NCBI RefSeq assembly: GCF_001889165.1
Contig: NZ_CP016020.1
Span: 434,001 to 498,000 of the forward strand
DNA: 64,000 bases
DNA from: Bacillus weihaiensis
Lineage (GTDB): Bacteria; Bacillota; Bacilli; Bacillales; Bacillaceae
Reading direction: 5' to 3'
This document shows, in pieces, positions 17,638 to 27,979 of this stretch (its first letter is position 1; each line of letters opens with the position of its first letter). Made by a program: the position numbers and the translations under genes. The notes under the pieces were generated by a model, which did no database searches, was not told the DNA's origin, and saw nothing but the letters and a program-made list of their open reading frames with translations.

Positions 17638-19623
17638 GTGAGTGAGCAATTTGAATTAGTCTCGAAATATACGCCTCAAGGTGATCAGCCTAAGGCCATT
17701 ACGTCTTTAGTTGAAGGAATTCAACAGGGGAAAAAGCACCAAACACTTTTAGGAGCAACAGGAACAGGTAAAACCTTTACTGTTTCAAATGTGATTAAAG
17801 AGGTAAACAAGCCCACTTTGGTCATCGCTCATAATAAAACACTAGCTGGTCAGCTTTATAGTGAATTTAAAGAATTTTTCCCTAATAATGCTGTTGAATA
17901 TTTTGTAAGCTACTATGATTATTATCAACCAGAAGCATACGTGCCACAAACAGATACATTTATTGAAAAAGATTCAAGTATCAATGATGAAATAGATAAA
18001 CTACGACATTCTGCAACCTCTGCATTATTCGAGCGACAAGATGTGATTGTGATTGCAAGTGTGTCGTGTATTTATGGTCTCGGTTCTCCTGAGGAATATA
18101 AAGAGCTTGTTGTTTCACTGCGAACAGGCATGGAGATTGAGAGAAATCAATTGTTAAGAAGACTTGTGGATGTTCAATATGAGCGGAATGATATTGATTT
18201 TCGAAGAGGAACGTTTCGTGTTCGTGGAGACGTTGTTGAAATTTTCCCAGCCTCACGGGATGAACAATGTATTCGTGTTGAGTTTTTCGGTGATGAGATT
18301 GATCGTATTCGTGAGGTCGATGCTCTTACTGGTGAAATATTAGGCGAGCGCGAGCATGTTGCGATTTTCCCAGCCTCCCACTTCGTTACGAGAGAGGAAA
18401 AGATGGAAAAGGCAATTGTTAATATTGAGGCGGAGCTTGAAGAAAGGCTAGAGGAGCTTCGGGAAAACGGAAAACTACTTGAAGCCCAGCGTCTTGAACA
18501 ACGAACGCGTTATGATTTGGAAATGATGAGAGAAATGGGCTTTTGTTCAGGCATCGAAAACTATTCCCGTCATTTAACGCTTCGTCCATCTGGTTCAACA
18601 CCATACACATTGCTAGACTTCTTTCCGGATGATTTTTTAATTGTTGTGGATGAGTCTCACGTCACAATCCCACAAATTAGAGGGATGTTTAATGGTGACC
18701 AGGCTCGTAAGCAGGTGTTAGTCGATCATGGATTCCGATTACCATCAGCGATGGACAATAGACCACTTCGGTTTGAGGAATTTGAAAAGCATTTACATAA
18801 TATCCTCTATGTCTCAGCAACACCAGGGCAATATGAGATCGATCATTCACCGAAGATGATTGAGCAAATTATCCGCCCTACTGGACTACTTGATCCGACG
18901 ATTGATGTTCGCCCAATCCAAGGGCAAATTGATGATCTAATTGGTGAGATTCATACAAGGGTTGAACGAAACGAACGTGTGCTTATTACAACTCTAACGA
19001 AAAAGATGTCAGAGGATCTAACAAATTACTTGAAAGAGATTGGCATTAAGGTTAACTATCTCCACTCAGAGATTAAAACATTAGAGCGAATTGAAATTAT
19101 TCGTGAGCTACGTCTTGGGAAATATGATGTCCTTATTGGAATTAACTTGTTAAGGGAAGGACTTGATATACCTGAGGTTTCCCTTGTGGCCATATTAGAT
19201 GCTGATAAAGAAGGCTTCTTACGTTCTGAACGTTCTCTTATCCAGACAATTGGTCGTGCAGCACGTAACTCTGAAGGTCACGTTATTATGTATGCTGATA
19301 AAATAACGAAATCAATGAATATCGCTTTAAATGAAACACAACGCCGTCGTGAAACTCAGGAAGCCTACAACGCTAAACATGGCATTACTCCTAAGACGAT
19401 TCAGAAGGAGATTCGTGATGTTATCCGTGCAACGATGGCTGCAGAGGCACAGGAAGAATACGATGCACCAGTTTCGAATAAATTATCAAAGCTTACTAAG
19501 AAAGAGCGTGACAAAGTCATAGCAGAAATGGAAAACGAAATGAAGGAAGCAGCAAAAGCGTTGAACTTCGAACGTGCGGCTGAGCTGCGTGACTTATTAT
19601 TAGAATTAAAAGCGGAGGGGTGA
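17638..19623 (+). CDS. uvrB: Excinuclease ABC subunit B
   Basis: The DNA-damage verifying helicase-like subunit of nucleotide excision repair. It is loaded by UvrA and recruits UvrC. Walker A is [10 protein letters not shown] (about residue 40), the beta-hairpin region is [21 protein letters not shown], and helicase motifs VVDESHV, SATPG and QTIGRAARN follow. The C-terminal UVR domain ([22 protein letters not shown]) is the UvrC-binding coiled coil. At 661 residues it is full length. The GTG start follows ATGGAGG. It is six bases from uvrA and controlled by the upstream LexA box. Confidence 0.97.
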   Translation: MSEQFELVSKYTPQGDQPKAITSLVEGIQQGKKHQTLLGATGTGKTFTVSNVIKEVNKPTLVIAHNKTLAGQLYSEFKEFFPNNAVEYFVSYYDYYQPEAYVPQTDTFIEKDSSINDEIDKLRHSATSALFERQDVIVIASVSCIYGLGSPEEYKELVVSLRTGMEIERNQLLRRLVDVQYERNDIDFRRGTFRVRGDVVEIFPASRDEQCIRVEFFGDEIDRIREVDALTGEILGEREHVAIFPASHFVTREEKMEKAIVNIEAELEERLEELRENGKLLEAQRLEQRTRYDLEMMREMGFCSGIENYSRHLTLRPSGSTPYTLLDFFPDDFLIVVDESHVTIPQIRGMFNGDQARKQVLVDHGFRLPSAMDNRPLRFEEFEKHLHNILYVSATPGQYEIDHSPKMIEQIIRPTGLLDPTIDVRPIQGQIDDLIGEIHTRVERNERVLITTLTKKMSEDLTNYLKEIGIKVNYLHSEIKTLERIEIIRELRLGKYDVLIGINLLREGLDIPEVSLVAILDADKEGFLRSERSLIQTIGRAARNSEGHVIMYADKITKSMNIALNETQRRRETQEAYNAKHGITPKTIQKEIRDVIRATMAAEAQEEYDAPVSNKLSKLTKKERDKVIAEMENEMKEAAKALNFERAAELRDLLLELKAEG

Positions 19624-19629
19624 AAATAA

Positions 19630-22506
19630 ATGGCAATGGAACATATCGTAGTAAAAGGAGCCCGTGCTCATAACTTAAAGAATATCGATGTAACGATTCC
19701 CCGTGACAAGCTCGTTGTCTTAACGGGATTATCAGGTTCAGGTAAATCGTCACTTGCCTTTGATACCATATATGCTGAAGGGCAAAGACGTTATGTGGAA
19801 TCCCTCTCAGCTTATGCGCGACAATTTCTAGGACAAATGGATAAGCCTGACGTGGATGCGATTGAAGGATTATCACCTGCTATCTCAATTGATCAAAAAA
19901 CAACAAGCCGAAATCCACGTTCAACCGTTGGGACAGTTACGGAAATATATGATTATCTTCGACTCCTATATGCAAGAGTGGGGAGACCGACCTGTCCAAA
20001 TCACGGAATTGAAATTAGTTCCCAAACCATTGAGCAAATGGTTGACCGGATTATGGAATACCCAGAACGTACGAAGCTACAAGTTCTTGCTCCAATGGTA
20101 TCTGGTCGAAAGGGCACACATGTAAAGGTATTAGAAGACATTAAGAAACAGGGCTATGTTCGTGTTCGTGTAAATGGAGAAATGCAGGAATTATCAGATG
20201 ACATCACTCTTGAGAAAAATAAAAAACACTCTATTGAAGTGGTGATTGATCGAATTGTTGTGAAGGATGGAGTTGCTTCTCGTCTTGCTGATTCATTAGA
20301 AACCGCGCTTCGCTTAGGTGAAGGGAGAGTCATGATTGATGTTATGGGAGAAGAAGAATTACTATTTAGTGAACATCATGCTTGCCCACAATGTGGGTTT
20401 TCAATTGGAGAGTTAGAGCCTAGAATGTTCTCCTTTAACAGCCCGTTCGGTGCGTGTCCATCATGTGATGGTTTAGGAACAAAGCTAGAGGTCGATTTGG
20501 ACCTTATCATTCCTAATAAAGAGCTATCCTTGAATCAGAATGCCATTGCGCCATGGGAGCCAACAAGCTCTCAATATTATCCGCAAATGATTCAAGCAGT
20601 ATGTAATCATTATGGAATTGATATGGATATTCCTGTGAAGGATATTCCGAAGCATTTAATGGATAAAATCTTATTTGGAAGTGACGAAGAGGAAATTTAT
20701 TTTCGATACGAAAATGACTTTGGTCAAATTCGAGAGAACTACATTCAATTTGAAGGTGTCGTTCGGAATGTAGAGCGTCGCTATAAGGAAACGAGCTCCG
20801 ATTATATTCGCGAGCAAATGGAAAAATATATGGGTCAGCAGCATTGTCCAACCTGTAAAGGACATCGTTTAAAAAGAGAATCGTTAGCCGTTCTTATTCA
20901 AGGAAACCATATTGGTGAGATCACGAAACTCTCAGTTCAAGATTCATTGAACTTTTTTGACTCTCTTACCTTGACTGAAAAAGAAATGAAGATTGCCAAT
21001 CTCATTTTTAAAGAAATCAGTGAAAGATTAGGATTTTTAAACAATGTAGGACTTGATTACTTAACGTTAAACCGATCTGCTGGCACGCTCTCAGGTGGTG
21101 AAGCCCAGCGAATTCGCCTTGCAACTCAAATTGGCTCTCGACTAACAGGAGTTTTGTATATATTAGATGAACCATCTATAGGTCTTCATCAACGTGATAA
21201 TGATCGACTTATTCAAACACTGCAAAGCATGCGAGATATTGGGAATACATTAATTGTCGTTGAGCATGATGAAGACACAATGATGGCAGCAGATTATCTA
21301 ATTGATATTGGTCCAGGTGCAGGAATTCATGGGGGACAAGTTATCTCAGCAGGTACACCTGAAGAAGTCATGAACGATGAAAATTCTCTTACAGGTCAAT
21401 ACCTAGCTGGGACGAAATTTATCTCCTTACCATACGAACGAAGAAAACCTGACGGAAGATACATCGAAGTGAAAGGTGCAAAGGAAAACAACCTTAAAAA
21501 TGTGAGCGTCAAAATTCCTTTAGGTACTTTTATTTCTGTAACGGGAGTGTCTGGTTCAGGCAAAAGTACCCTTGTAAACGAGATTTTATTAAAATCATTA
21601 TCTCAAAAGCTGCATAAATCAAAGGTAAAGCCTGGTGAACATAAGGAAGTAAAAGGTGTCGAGCACCTAGAAAAGGTTATTAATATCGATCAATCTCCGA
21701 TAGGACGCACACCAAGATCAAACCCAGCAACATACACAGGTGTTTTTGATGACATTCGCGATGTGTTTGCTACGACGAATGAAGCAAAGGTACGAGGCTA
21801 TAAAAAGGGACGCTTCAGCTTTAATGTAAAAGGTGGGCGCTGTGAAGCTTGTCGTGGAGATGGGATTATTAAGATCGAAATGCATTTCCTTCCTGATGTG
21901 TATGTTCCATGTGAAGTTTGCCATGGGAAACGCTATAATCGTGAAACATTAGAGGTTACGTATAAAGGGAAAAACATTTCAGATATACTTGAAATGACAG
22001 TGGAGGATTCGGTTACCTTCTTTGAAAACATCCCGAAAATTAAGCGTAAGCTTCAGACAATATTAGACGTAGGCTTAGGCTATATTACGTTAGGTCAGCC
22101 GGCAACGACATTATCAGGTGGTGAAGCGCAGAGGGTTAAGCTTGCATCTGAATTACACAGACGCTCAACAGGTCGCTCCCTTTATATTTTGGACGAGCCA
22201 ACAACAGGTCTACATGTAGATGATATCGCACGCCTACTCAAAGTGCTTCAGCGTTTAGTGGAAAATGGTGATACCGTACTTGTGATTGAACATAACTTGG
22301 ATGTCATTAAAGCAGCGGATTATCTCATTGATTTAGGTCCAGAAGGTGGAGATAAAGGTGGACAGATCATCGGAGTCGGTACACCAGAAGAATTAATGAA
22401 CAATGAACATTCACATACAGGCAGATACTTAAAGCCAATCATTCAACGTGACCGTGAACGTATGAGAAAGTTGATTAAGGAAAAAGAAGAAGTTACTCAA
22501 TCGTAA
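19630..22506 (+). CDS. uvrA: Excinuclease ABC subunit A
   Basis: The ATP-dependent damage sensor of nucleotide excision repair. Two ABC modules are present, with Walker A at [14 protein letters not shown] and [14 protein letters not shown] and signatures [12 protein letters not shown] and [12 protein letters not shown]. Zinc-binding [28 protein letters not shown] and the [18 protein letters not shown] pair are complete. At 958 residues it is full length. It is translated from GCGGAGGGG just after uvrB and ends at a terminator, so uvrBA form one SOS operon. Confidence 0.98.
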   Translation: MAMEHIVVKGARAHNLKNIDVTIPRDKLVVLTGLSGSGKSSLAFDTIYAEGQRRYVESLSAYARQFLGQMDKPDVDAIEGLSPAISIDQKTTSRNPRSTVGTVTEIYDYLRLLYARVGRPTCPNHGIEISSQTIEQMVDRIMEYPERTKLQVLAPMVSGRKGTHVKVLEDIKKQGYVRVRVNGEMQELSDDITLEKNKKHSIEVVIDRIVVKDGVASRLADSLETALRLGEGRVMIDVMGEEELLFSEHHACPQCGFSIGELEPRMFSFNSPFGACPSCDGLGTKLEVDLDLIIPNKELSLNQNAIAPWEPTSSQYYPQMIQAVCNHYGIDMDIPVKDIPKHLMDKILFGSDEEEIYFRYENDFGQIRENYIQFEGVVRNVERRYKETSSDYIREQMEKYMGQQHCPTCKGHRLKRESLAVLIQGNHIGEITKLSVQDSLNFFDSLTLTEKEMKIANLIFKEISERLGFLNNVGLDYLTLNRSAGTLSGGEAQRIRLATQIGSRLTGVLYILDEPSIGLHQRDNDRLIQTLQSMRDIGNTLIVVEHDEDTMMAADYLIDIGPGAGIHGGQVISAGTPEEVMNDENSLTGQYLAGTKFISLPYERRKPDGRYIEVKGAKENNLKNVSVKIPLGTFISVTGVSGSGKSTLVNEILLKSLSQKLHKSKVKPGEHKEVKGVEHLEKVINIDQSPIGRTPRSNPATYTGVFDDIRDVFATTNEAKVRGYKKGRFSFNVKGGRCEACRGDGIIKIEMHFLPDVYVPCEVCHGKRYNRETLEVTYKGKNISDILEMTVEDSVTFFENIPKIKRKLQTILDVGLGYITLGQPATTLSGGEAQRVKLASELHRRSTGRSLYILDEPTTGLHVDDIARLLKVLQRLVENGDTVLVIEHNLDVIKAADYLIDLGPEGGDKGGQIIGVGTPEELMNNEHSHTGRYLKPIIQRDRERMRKLIKEKEEVTQS

Positions 22507-22530
22507 AGACATATCGTTTAGTAAAAGGAA

Positions 22531-22558
22531 AAGAGGTGGAATGTTCACCTCTTTTTTT
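22531..22558 (+). terminator. Terminator after uvrA
   Basis: A ten-pair hairpin (22531-22540 with 22544-22553) with a three-base loop runs into seven T. Confidence 0.85.
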
Positions 22559-22757
22559 CTATGTATCTACGTATGTAAATGGACAAGCCTTAGACAAAAA
22601 AACCTATTCCTCGAAAATACACACAAATAATCACAGCACTCCCTTTCTAAAAAAACATGAGAAAAATCAATTTAGAGAAAACTTTCTTCCGTTTACGAAG
22701 GTAATATATGATGAAGAGTCAGTTAAACGACAATGTGAGAGGAGTGAATGGTGGCAT

Positions 22758-23288
22758 ATGGATAACGAACTGATTGGAAAGATTTTAGATGGTGATAAAC
22801 ATGCTTATAGAGTGCTTTACGATAAATATGTAGATTATGCGATAAGAACGGCTACCGCAATCACAAGGAATCGGGAGTATGCAAAGGATGCGGTGCAAGA
22901 AACATTTATTAGGGTGTATAAGAACTTAAATAAATACAATCCGGAACAACCATTTGAGCCGTGGTTTTACAGAATATTGACCAATGAATGCAATCGAATA
23001 CTCAAAAAAGAATCAAAAATAACATTGATTAACAACTATGATCAAGAATCACGATTATCAGAAGAGTCTAAGGAATCACTTATTGACCTTTATGATTCCA
23101 TTCAATCATTAAAGGATAAATATCGTATTCCCTTGTTGTTGAAATATTTAAAAGGATTTAAGGAAAAAGAGATTGCTGAAATCTTAGATATGAATGTTAA
23201 TACGGTGAAAACAAGACTTTTTAAGGGGAGAAATATGTTGAAAAAGGTACTGCAACCTATTGAGGATGGGGTGAATCATAATGAGTAA
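22758..23288 (+). CDS. ECF-type RNA polymerase sigma factor
   Basis: A 176-residue sigma-70 family factor with region 2 (LYDKYVDYAIRTATAITRNREYAKDAVQETFIRVYKNL) and region 4 (LKYLKGFKEKEIAEILDMNVNTVKTRLFKGRNMLKK) and no regions 1 or 3, which defines the ECF group. The start is the ATG at 22758; the frame runs upstream to 22536 but across the uvrA terminator. It overlaps the next gene by eight bases, and that gene has anti-sigma features. A GAAAACTTT stretch about 14 bases before GGTAAT (22678-22706) may be an autoregulated promoter; this is weak. Its stress signal is unknown. I cannot equate it with a named B. subtilis factor. Confidence 0.9.
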   Translation: MDNELIGKILDGDKHAYRVLYDKYVDYAIRTATAITRNREYAKDAVQETFIRVYKNLNKYNPEQPFEPWFYRILTNECNRILKKESKITLINNYDQESRLSEESKESLIDLYDSIQSLKDKYRIPLLLKYLKGFKEKEIAEILDMNVNTVKTRLFKGRNMLKKVLQPIEDGVNHNE

Positions 23289-24024
23289 TCAATTTGATGA
23301 AAAAGTGACGAAGGAACTAGTGAGCCGCACACATTCTTCTGACGAAAACATGAAGGAAGAGATTTGGGCCGAAATTGAAAATGAGCTATTTACACAAAGA
23401 AGCCAAAAGAAGAAAAAGAAGCGAATATACCCTTATGTGTTGGCGACGGCAGCTAGTATTTTGCTCGTTGTTGGGTTACGTTCTGAGCCTGGTTATGCGA
23501 TTATTGATCAAATTAAGGAACTGTTTGAGCCAGAAAAAGAAATCATTCAAAATCTAGAAGGGGAAGAGGAAGAGACACCTTTATCCTTAAAGAAAGGGGT
23601 AGAATCTGATTATGTCATTTATGTTGATGAAGAACGATATACATTTGTTCAAGGAGAAAATTCTGACAAAATCATAACGAAAGAACCACTTCCTGAAATG
23701 TATCCTGAGGTTTCAATGGAAATTAGACAAATACCTGATCGTGAACCTGCTGAAGTTGTAAACGAACTTAAAGGACAGTTACAAGAAGAATTTCCTGAGC
23801 TTTCTGGACCAGAGGAGATTTCCGAGCCTGTTAATGGTTTTAAGCTTCATGGAGTGAATGGTTCAGAATGGGATAGTCCTGTATTGACTACCTATGTTAT
23901 TAGCAATGGACATACTGGAAGCTATGTTATAACAGAACGATATTTCTTAGAGGCAGCAGAAGGCCATGGAGTAAGATTTGATGAAATGGTAAAGGAGTTT
24001 CACATCGTTAAAGAAGTCGAATGA
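23281..24024 (+). CDS. Probable membrane-bound anti-sigma factor
   Basis: A 247-residue protein. The N-terminal 55 residues are polar and charged and should face the cytoplasm to hold the sigma factor. A lysine run (KKKKKKR) precedes one membrane helix (YVLATAASILLVVGLR, about residues 57-72), and the remaining 170 residues would be outside the cell. The extracellular part resembles DUF4367-type sensor domains. Overlap with the sigma gene supports a sigma/anti-sigma pair. The zinc HxxxCxxC motif of the ZAS group is absent, so regulation may differ from RsiW-type factors. Confidence 0.75.
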   Translation: MSNQFDEKVTKELVSRTHSSDENMKEEIWAEIENELFTQRSQKKKKKRIYPYVLATAASILLVVGLRSEPGYAIIDQIKELFEPEKEIIQNLEGEEEETPLSLKKGVESDYVIYVDEERYTFVQGENSDKIITKEPLPEMYPEVSMEIRQIPDREPAEVVNELKGQLQEEFPELSGPEEISEPVNGFKLHGVNGSEWDSPVLTTYVISNGHTGSYVITERYFLEAAEGHGVRFDEMVKEFHIVKEVE

Positions 24025-24033
24025 ATCACTAAG

Positions 24034-24059
24034 AAGGTCTTGTAAAGCAAGGCCTTTTT
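24034..24059 (+). terminator. Terminator of the sigma/anti-sigma operon
   Basis: AAGGTCTTG (24034-24042) pairs with CAAGGCCTT (24048-24056, one wobble), followed by T to 24059. Confidence 0.8.
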
Positions 24060-24208
24060 ATATGCTATTATTAATGTATTCTGCTGAAAATACTACTGGA
24101 TATTCTATAAAATACTTAATGGTCTATACGAAAACAGCCTTCATATAACATCCCACCAATCAATTGTTTTGTTATTTTCACCCTTTATACCCTATATTCT
24201 CAATAACT

Positions 24209-24234
24209 TGAAACCTATTTGGCTCCCATTCGTA
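24209..24234 (+). promoter_or_regulatory. Sigma-W promoter of yvlABCD
   Basis: TGAAAC (24209-24214), 16 bases, then CGTA (24231-24234) is an exact match to the sigma-W pattern. It lies 28 bases before yvlA. The yvlABCD operon belongs to the sigma-W envelope-stress regulon in B. subtilis. Confidence 0.88.
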
Positions 24235-24261
24235 TTACTAACTATAATTAGGGGAGAGTGA

Positions 24262-24591
24262 ATGGACATGGATAAAACAAATAAATTTGTAGCATCGTTA
24301 AATTACTTTAGTGTGTTCTTTGCACCGTTCTTATTACCAATTGCCATTTATTTTATAGCAGATCATCATGAGGTGAAGGAGCATGCAAAAAAAGCGTTAA
24401 TCTCGCATATTGTTCCTTTTTTATCTATAGTAGGATTGATCATTATCGGGTTGTTCAGTATGTTTTCAAATCCAACGGAAGCTACATTTTTCACAGTCTT
24501 TTTCATCGGTATGGTTTTGGCTGGATTAATTAATCTTATTGTGGTTATTTGGAATATTGTAAAGGGTATTAAACTATTAATGTCAGTATAA
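24262..24591 (+). CDS. yvlA: DUF4870 membrane protein YvlA
   Basis: A 109-residue protein with three hydrophobic segments: FAPFLLPIAIYFIA, IVPFLSIVGLIIIGLFSMF and TVFFIGMVLAGLINLIVVIWNIV. The motif HHEVKEHAKKALISH between the first two is typical of the DUF4870 family. Length and position at the head of yvlABCD match the B. subtilis gene. Its job is unknown; the sigma-W promoter ties it to envelope stress. The ATG follows GGGGAGAG. Confidence 0.85.
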   Translation: MDMDKTNKFVASLNYFSVFFAPFLLPIAIYFIADHHEVKEHAKKALISHIVPFLSIVGLIIIGLFSMFSNPTEATFFTVFFIGMVLAGLINLIVVIWNIVKGIKLLMSV

Positions 24592-24629
24592 AGGTATAAA
24601 AACTAGTGAAAATTTGAGGGGGATTGTTG

Positions 24630-25718
24630 ATGAAAGAACAAAAAATCCGTATTTTAAAGCTAGTAGAGGAAGGGAAGCTGTCTGCAGATGAGGCGCTTTC
24701 GTTAATTGAATCATTAGAAAATGAACAGCAGCAGCAAGAGATTAAATTAACAGCTTTGTCAACAGAAGTGATTGATCAAGGACAGTTTAAGGGAGAAGCT
24801 TCTGATTCGCAAGATACAAAGCATTCATTAGGGTCTAAGCTAATGGATTGGGTCGATACAGCTGTGAAAAAAGTGAAGGATATTGATTTAGATTTGAACT
24901 TTGGAAAATCAATTGATTTACAGCATATTTATCAATTTAAGGCTGCAGAGTTTCAACATATTGATATAAGTGTACCGAACGGAAGTGTTTCTATCCAACC
25001 ATGGACAGAGCAGGATGTGAGAGTGGAATGTGACGCGAAAATGTATCGTGTCGAAAATACAGAACAAGCACGACAACTATTTTTGTCAACTATTACTTGT
25101 TTTGTTGAGAACAATCGTTTTGTCTTCGATACTGACAAAAAAACGATGAAATTAATGATTACGATACATGTACCTGAACATGTCTATGAAACAATTCGAT
25201 TAAAAGTGTTCAATGGACCAATTAGTGGTCAGCAGCTTCAAGCGGAAGAATTTAAGGCAAAAACAGCAAATGGGGCATTGACGTTTTCTGCAATGAAAGC
25301 TGGAAAGGCTGAGTTTGAAACAGCAAATGGTCAAATTCAATTAGCAGATTCTACTTTTGAAAAGCTTGAAGCCGAAACCGTAAGTGGTGTCATTCAGATA
25401 GAGGGGATTGTGAAGAAGGCGGATCTTCAAAGCTTTAATGGAAACATTGCACTTTCTCTAAATGATGAGAATACAGAAACTCTGTATACAAAAACAACAA
25501 CTGGAAATATTGAGATTATGCTACCTGACAATAGTGAAGTAGTAGGAGAGTTAAAATCAAACCTTGGATTAGTTTCTGCGAGAATGAAGGAAGCTAGCAT
25601 ATCGTATGAAAAGAACGAAACTGTTCAAAAAGAATTGAAGTTTCATACTTCTGAGCAACCAAAGCTTACCTTGTTTGCAGATTCTAAAACAGGCTCAATT
25701 GTCATTAGAGAAAAATAA
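24630..25718 (+). CDS. yvlB: YvlB, DUF4097 beta-strand-repeat protein
   Basis: A 362-residue protein. The first 30 residues (KIRILKLVEEGKLSADEALSLIESL) form the short helical SHOCT-like module seen at the N-terminus of this family. The rest is a run of short beta strands with repeated T/A-NG and SG turns (FETANGQIQLAD, AETVSGVIQIEG, TKTTTGNIEIML), typical of DUF4097 parallel-beta adhesin-like domains. There is no signal peptide, so it is probably cytoplasmic or membrane-associated through YvlA/C/D. The ATG at 24630 follows GAGGGGG. It is part of the sigma-W operon; in B. subtilis YvlB is linked to the daptomycin/LiaH-type envelope response, but the molecular role is not settled. Confidence 0.85.
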   Translation: MKEQKIRILKLVEEGKLSADEALSLIESLENEQQQQEIKLTALSTEVIDQGQFKGEASDSQDTKHSLGSKLMDWVDTAVKKVKDIDLDLNFGKSIDLQHIYQFKAAEFQHIDISVPNGSVSIQPWTEQDVRVECDAKMYRVENTEQARQLFLSTITCFVENNRFVFDTDKKTMKLMITIHVPEHVYETIRLKVFNGPISGQQLQAEEFKAKTANGALTFSAMKAGKAEFETANGQIQLADSTFEKLEAETVSGVIQIEGIVKKADLQSFNGNIALSLNDENTETLYTKTTTGNIEIMLPDNSEVVGELKSNLGLVSARMKEASISYEKNETVQKELKFHTSEQPKLTLFADSKTGSIVIREK

Positions 25719-25736
25719 CTATACTAGGGTGAAATG

Positions 25737-25943
25737 ATGAAAAGTTTATATCGATCTCGAAAGAATCGGAAAATATCTGGTGTACTTGGAGGCTTCGCAC
25801 AGTATTTTGGAATAGACGCTACACTTTTACGCGTAATCTTTGCAGTGATTTTTATTTTCACGGGTTTCTTTCCGCTACTCTTAGTTTATCTTGCATGTGT
25901 TTACTTAATGCCTGAGGATGATGGTGTGATTGACCATGATTAG
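25737..25943 (+). CDS. yvlC: YvlC, PspC-domain membrane protein
   Basis: A 68-residue PspC-domain protein. LYRSRKNRKISGVLGGFAQYFGIDATLLRVIFAV is the complete PspC signature, followed by a hydrophobic helix and an acidic end. PspC proteins sense or buffer membrane stress, usually with PspA-type partners. The second of two adjacent ATGs (25737) is spaced better from AGGGTGA. It overlaps yvlD and is the third gene of the sigma-W operon. Confidence 0.87.
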   Translation: MKSLYRSRKNRKISGVLGGFAQYFGIDATLLRVIFAVIFIFTGFFPLLLVYLACVYLMPEDDGVIDHD

Positions 25944-26301
25944 ATGGCTTGTCAGTGTTGTGATTAATGCGATTATCTTAATTGTTGTGGCTGGTTTTTT
26001 TGACTCCTTTCAGTTAAGTGGAATCGGTGCTGCAATAGGAGCAAGCTTTATTTTATCGGTTTTGAATGTACTTGTGAAACCATTCTTAATCCTATTAACG
26101 TTACCTGTAACTATCCTTACTTTAGGCTTGTTCCTCTTTGTGATAAACGCAATCACACTGATGATAACAGAAGGATTAATGGGAGATGCCTTCATTATCG
26201 ATGGGTTTGGAACAGCCATGCTCGCAGCAATCTTCATCTCCATCTTGCATCTCATGATTCAAAAAGGGATTGTCGAACCTTATAAGAACAAGAATAGGTG
26301 A
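25936..26301 (+). CDS. yvlD: YvlD, phage holin family 4 membrane protein
   Basis: A 121-residue membrane protein with four hydrophobic segments, including LVSVVINAIILIVVAGFF, SFILSVLNVLVKPFLILLTLPVTILTLGLFLFVINAITLMI and TAMLAAIFISILHLMI. The NVLVKPFLILLTLPVTILTLGL core is the hallmark of the YvlD/holin-4 family. The ATG at 25936 overlaps yvlC. A TTG at 25930 is in frame but not needed. The name holin is historical; in this operon it is a membrane-stress protein of unknown action. Confidence 0.86.
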   Translation: MIRWLVSVVINAIILIVVAGFFDSFQLSGIGAAIGASFILSVLNVLVKPFLILLTLPVTILTLGLFLFVINAITLMITEGLMGDAFIIDGFGTAMLAAIFISILHLMIQKGIVEPYKNKNR

Positions 26302-26321
26302 GAGATACTCTCACTTTTTTT
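26298..26321 (+). terminator. Terminator after yvlD
   Basis: GTGAGAG (26298-26304) pairs with CTCTCAC (26308-26314), followed by seven T. Confidence 0.85.
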
Positions 26322-26372
26322 ATTTTTACTAAGAATGCTCATTCCCGTTCATACTAGTAGTGGGTGAAGGAA

Positions 26373-27890
26373 ATGACAATACATCGACTAACAAATTTAC
26401 TGGTGATGATCACCATGTTTTTTTCATTCTATTTTCCATCAATAGCTAATAGCCGTGAAGCAGAAACAGCTTTAGAGGTATCTTCTAGCGCGAAATCAAG
26501 TTATTTTCAAACGCACCGTTTTACAACCACACAAACACAAACTATCAAAATTAGTGAGAATGCAACAAAGACAGAGCCTCCTTTGACATTTAGGCCAAAA
26601 GGAGAAAGAGAATTCTCGGAAGAAAAATATACTACTTTAAAAAATCAGGATAACGAAAAAAATGCAACCTATTCGACAACCTCCTATCCTTATCATCGTT
26701 TTGACGTAAAGGTAGGACAAGATGTACAGTCTGCTGACTTATTATCGTTGTCTTGGAGCGGACATTCGTTGCCTGGTCGCCAGGTGACCATGTACGCATG
26801 GAATAGGACGCAAAGTAAGTGGATGGAAATAGATCGGCATATTGCTGGGAGAGAGGAATTTACCCTATTTGGGAATATCCAAGCAGAGAACTATGTACAG
26901 GATGATTCTGTTCATATTATTGTGCAGGACCAACTACCCTCTCCAACTAAAGACTACGACTATACATTTGTATGGATGAGTGATACCCAATATTACGCTC
27001 AGGATCATCCCACTATTTTTAAGTCCATTACAGAATGGATTGCCACTAATAAAAAGAAGTTAAATATTAAGTATGTTTTTCATACAGGAGATATCGTAAA
27101 CAAAGGAGAGAACTTGGACCAATGGAAGAGGGCTAGCGGTTTTTTAAATACCCTTGATGTGGCAAAAATTCCTTATGGAGTGTTACCAGGTAATCATGAC
27201 GTGGGGTCTCACTTAAAAGAGTATCAACATTTTTTTGGGGAAACACGTTTTCTACAGAAGCCGTATTATCGAGGGTCGTATGAGAATAACAAGGGGCATT
27301 ATGATGTCGTCTCAGTAGATGGGAAGAATTATGTATTTATCTATATGGGATGGGATGTAGAAGAGAAAGAGATGGAATGGATTAATGCGGTGTTAGCACG
27401 TTATTCTGACCATACAGCCATCCTTTCTTTTCATAAGTACTTGGAGAAAAGTGGAAAACGAAGTCAAGAAGGGGAAAAAATATTTGATCATGTCGTTGTG
27501 CCTAATCAGAATGTAGTGGCTGTGTTATCAGGGCATTATCATGATAGTGAGCAATTAGTAGATGAAGTAGATGATAATCACGATGGAATACCGGATCGGA
27601 CGGTCTACCAGCTACTTGCGGATTATCAAAAAGGACCTAACGGTGGGAATGGGTTTCTCCGTCTTATGAAAGTGGACAAAGAAACAAACTCTATTGATGT
27701 TCAAACGTATTCGCCCTACACGAATCAATTTTCCTTTTATGACCCAATTGAATACCCATTAAAGGATCAGTTTACAATGAATATCGATGTCCAAGCATCT
27801 AGAAAAATGGTTAGCACAAGAAGTTTTGAGGTGAAGGTTTATAGGGAGTTGGAGGAAGAAAGGGTTGCAAAGGGTACTGTCCTCAAGTAA
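26373..27890 (+). CDS. Secreted metallophosphoesterase
   Basis: A 505-residue protein with an N-terminal signal sequence (LTNLLVMITMFFSFYFPSIANS). Calcineurin-type metal-binding motifs follow in order: WMSDTQYY (about residue 210), TGDIVNKGE, PGNHDVG, SFHKY and SGHYHDSE. The first motif is D-x-Q rather than D-x-H, as in several extracellular members of the family. The first 190 residues are beta-rich with no motif I recognise. GGTGA upstream favours the ATG at 26373. It stands between the yvl operon and a spore-type amidase. The substrate is unknown; a phosphodiester or nucleotide outside the cell is likely. Confidence 0.8.
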   Translation: MTIHRLTNLLVMITMFFSFYFPSIANSREAETALEVSSSAKSSYFQTHRFTTTQTQTIKISENATKTEPPLTFRPKGEREFSEEKYTTLKNQDNEKNATYSTTSYPYHRFDVKVGQDVQSADLLSLSWSGHSLPGRQVTMYAWNRTQSKWMEIDRHIAGREEFTLFGNIQAENYVQDDSVHIIVQDQLPSPTKDYDYTFVWMSDTQYYAQDHPTIFKSITEWIATNKKKLNIKYVFHTGDIVNKGENLDQWKRASGFLNTLDVAKIPYGVLPGNHDVGSHLKEYQHFFGETRFLQKPYYRGSYENNKGHYDVVSVDGKNYVFIYMGWDVEEKEMEWINAVLARYSDHTAILSFHKYLEKSGKRSQEGEKIFDHVVVPNQNVVAVLSGHYHDSEQLVDEVDDNHDGIPDRTVYQLLADYQKGPNGGNGFLRLMKVDKETNSIDVQTYSPYTNQFSFYDPIEYPLKDQFTMNIDVQASRKMVSTRSFEVKVYRELEEERVAKGTVLK

Positions 27891-27930
27891 GGACGTTGCT
27901 GAGCCTTTCTCTATCTTCTTTATTTCTTCA

Positions 27931-27969
27931 AAAAAAGTTAGCCCCTCATACAAGCTGAAGGGGGCTAAC
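27931..27969 (-). terminator. Terminator of the minus-strand amidase
   Basis: GTTAGCCCC (27937-27945) pairs with GGGGCTAAC (27961-27969). The A-run at 27931-27936 is a U-tract in the minus-strand transcript. It may also stop the convergent phosphoesterase transcript less well. Confidence 0.82.
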
Positions 27970-27979
27970 CGACACTTCA

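Noticed and set aside
26364-26372. GTG start for the phosphoesterase
   Set aside because: The GTG at 26364 lies inside the GGTGA ribosome site that serves the ATG at 26373.
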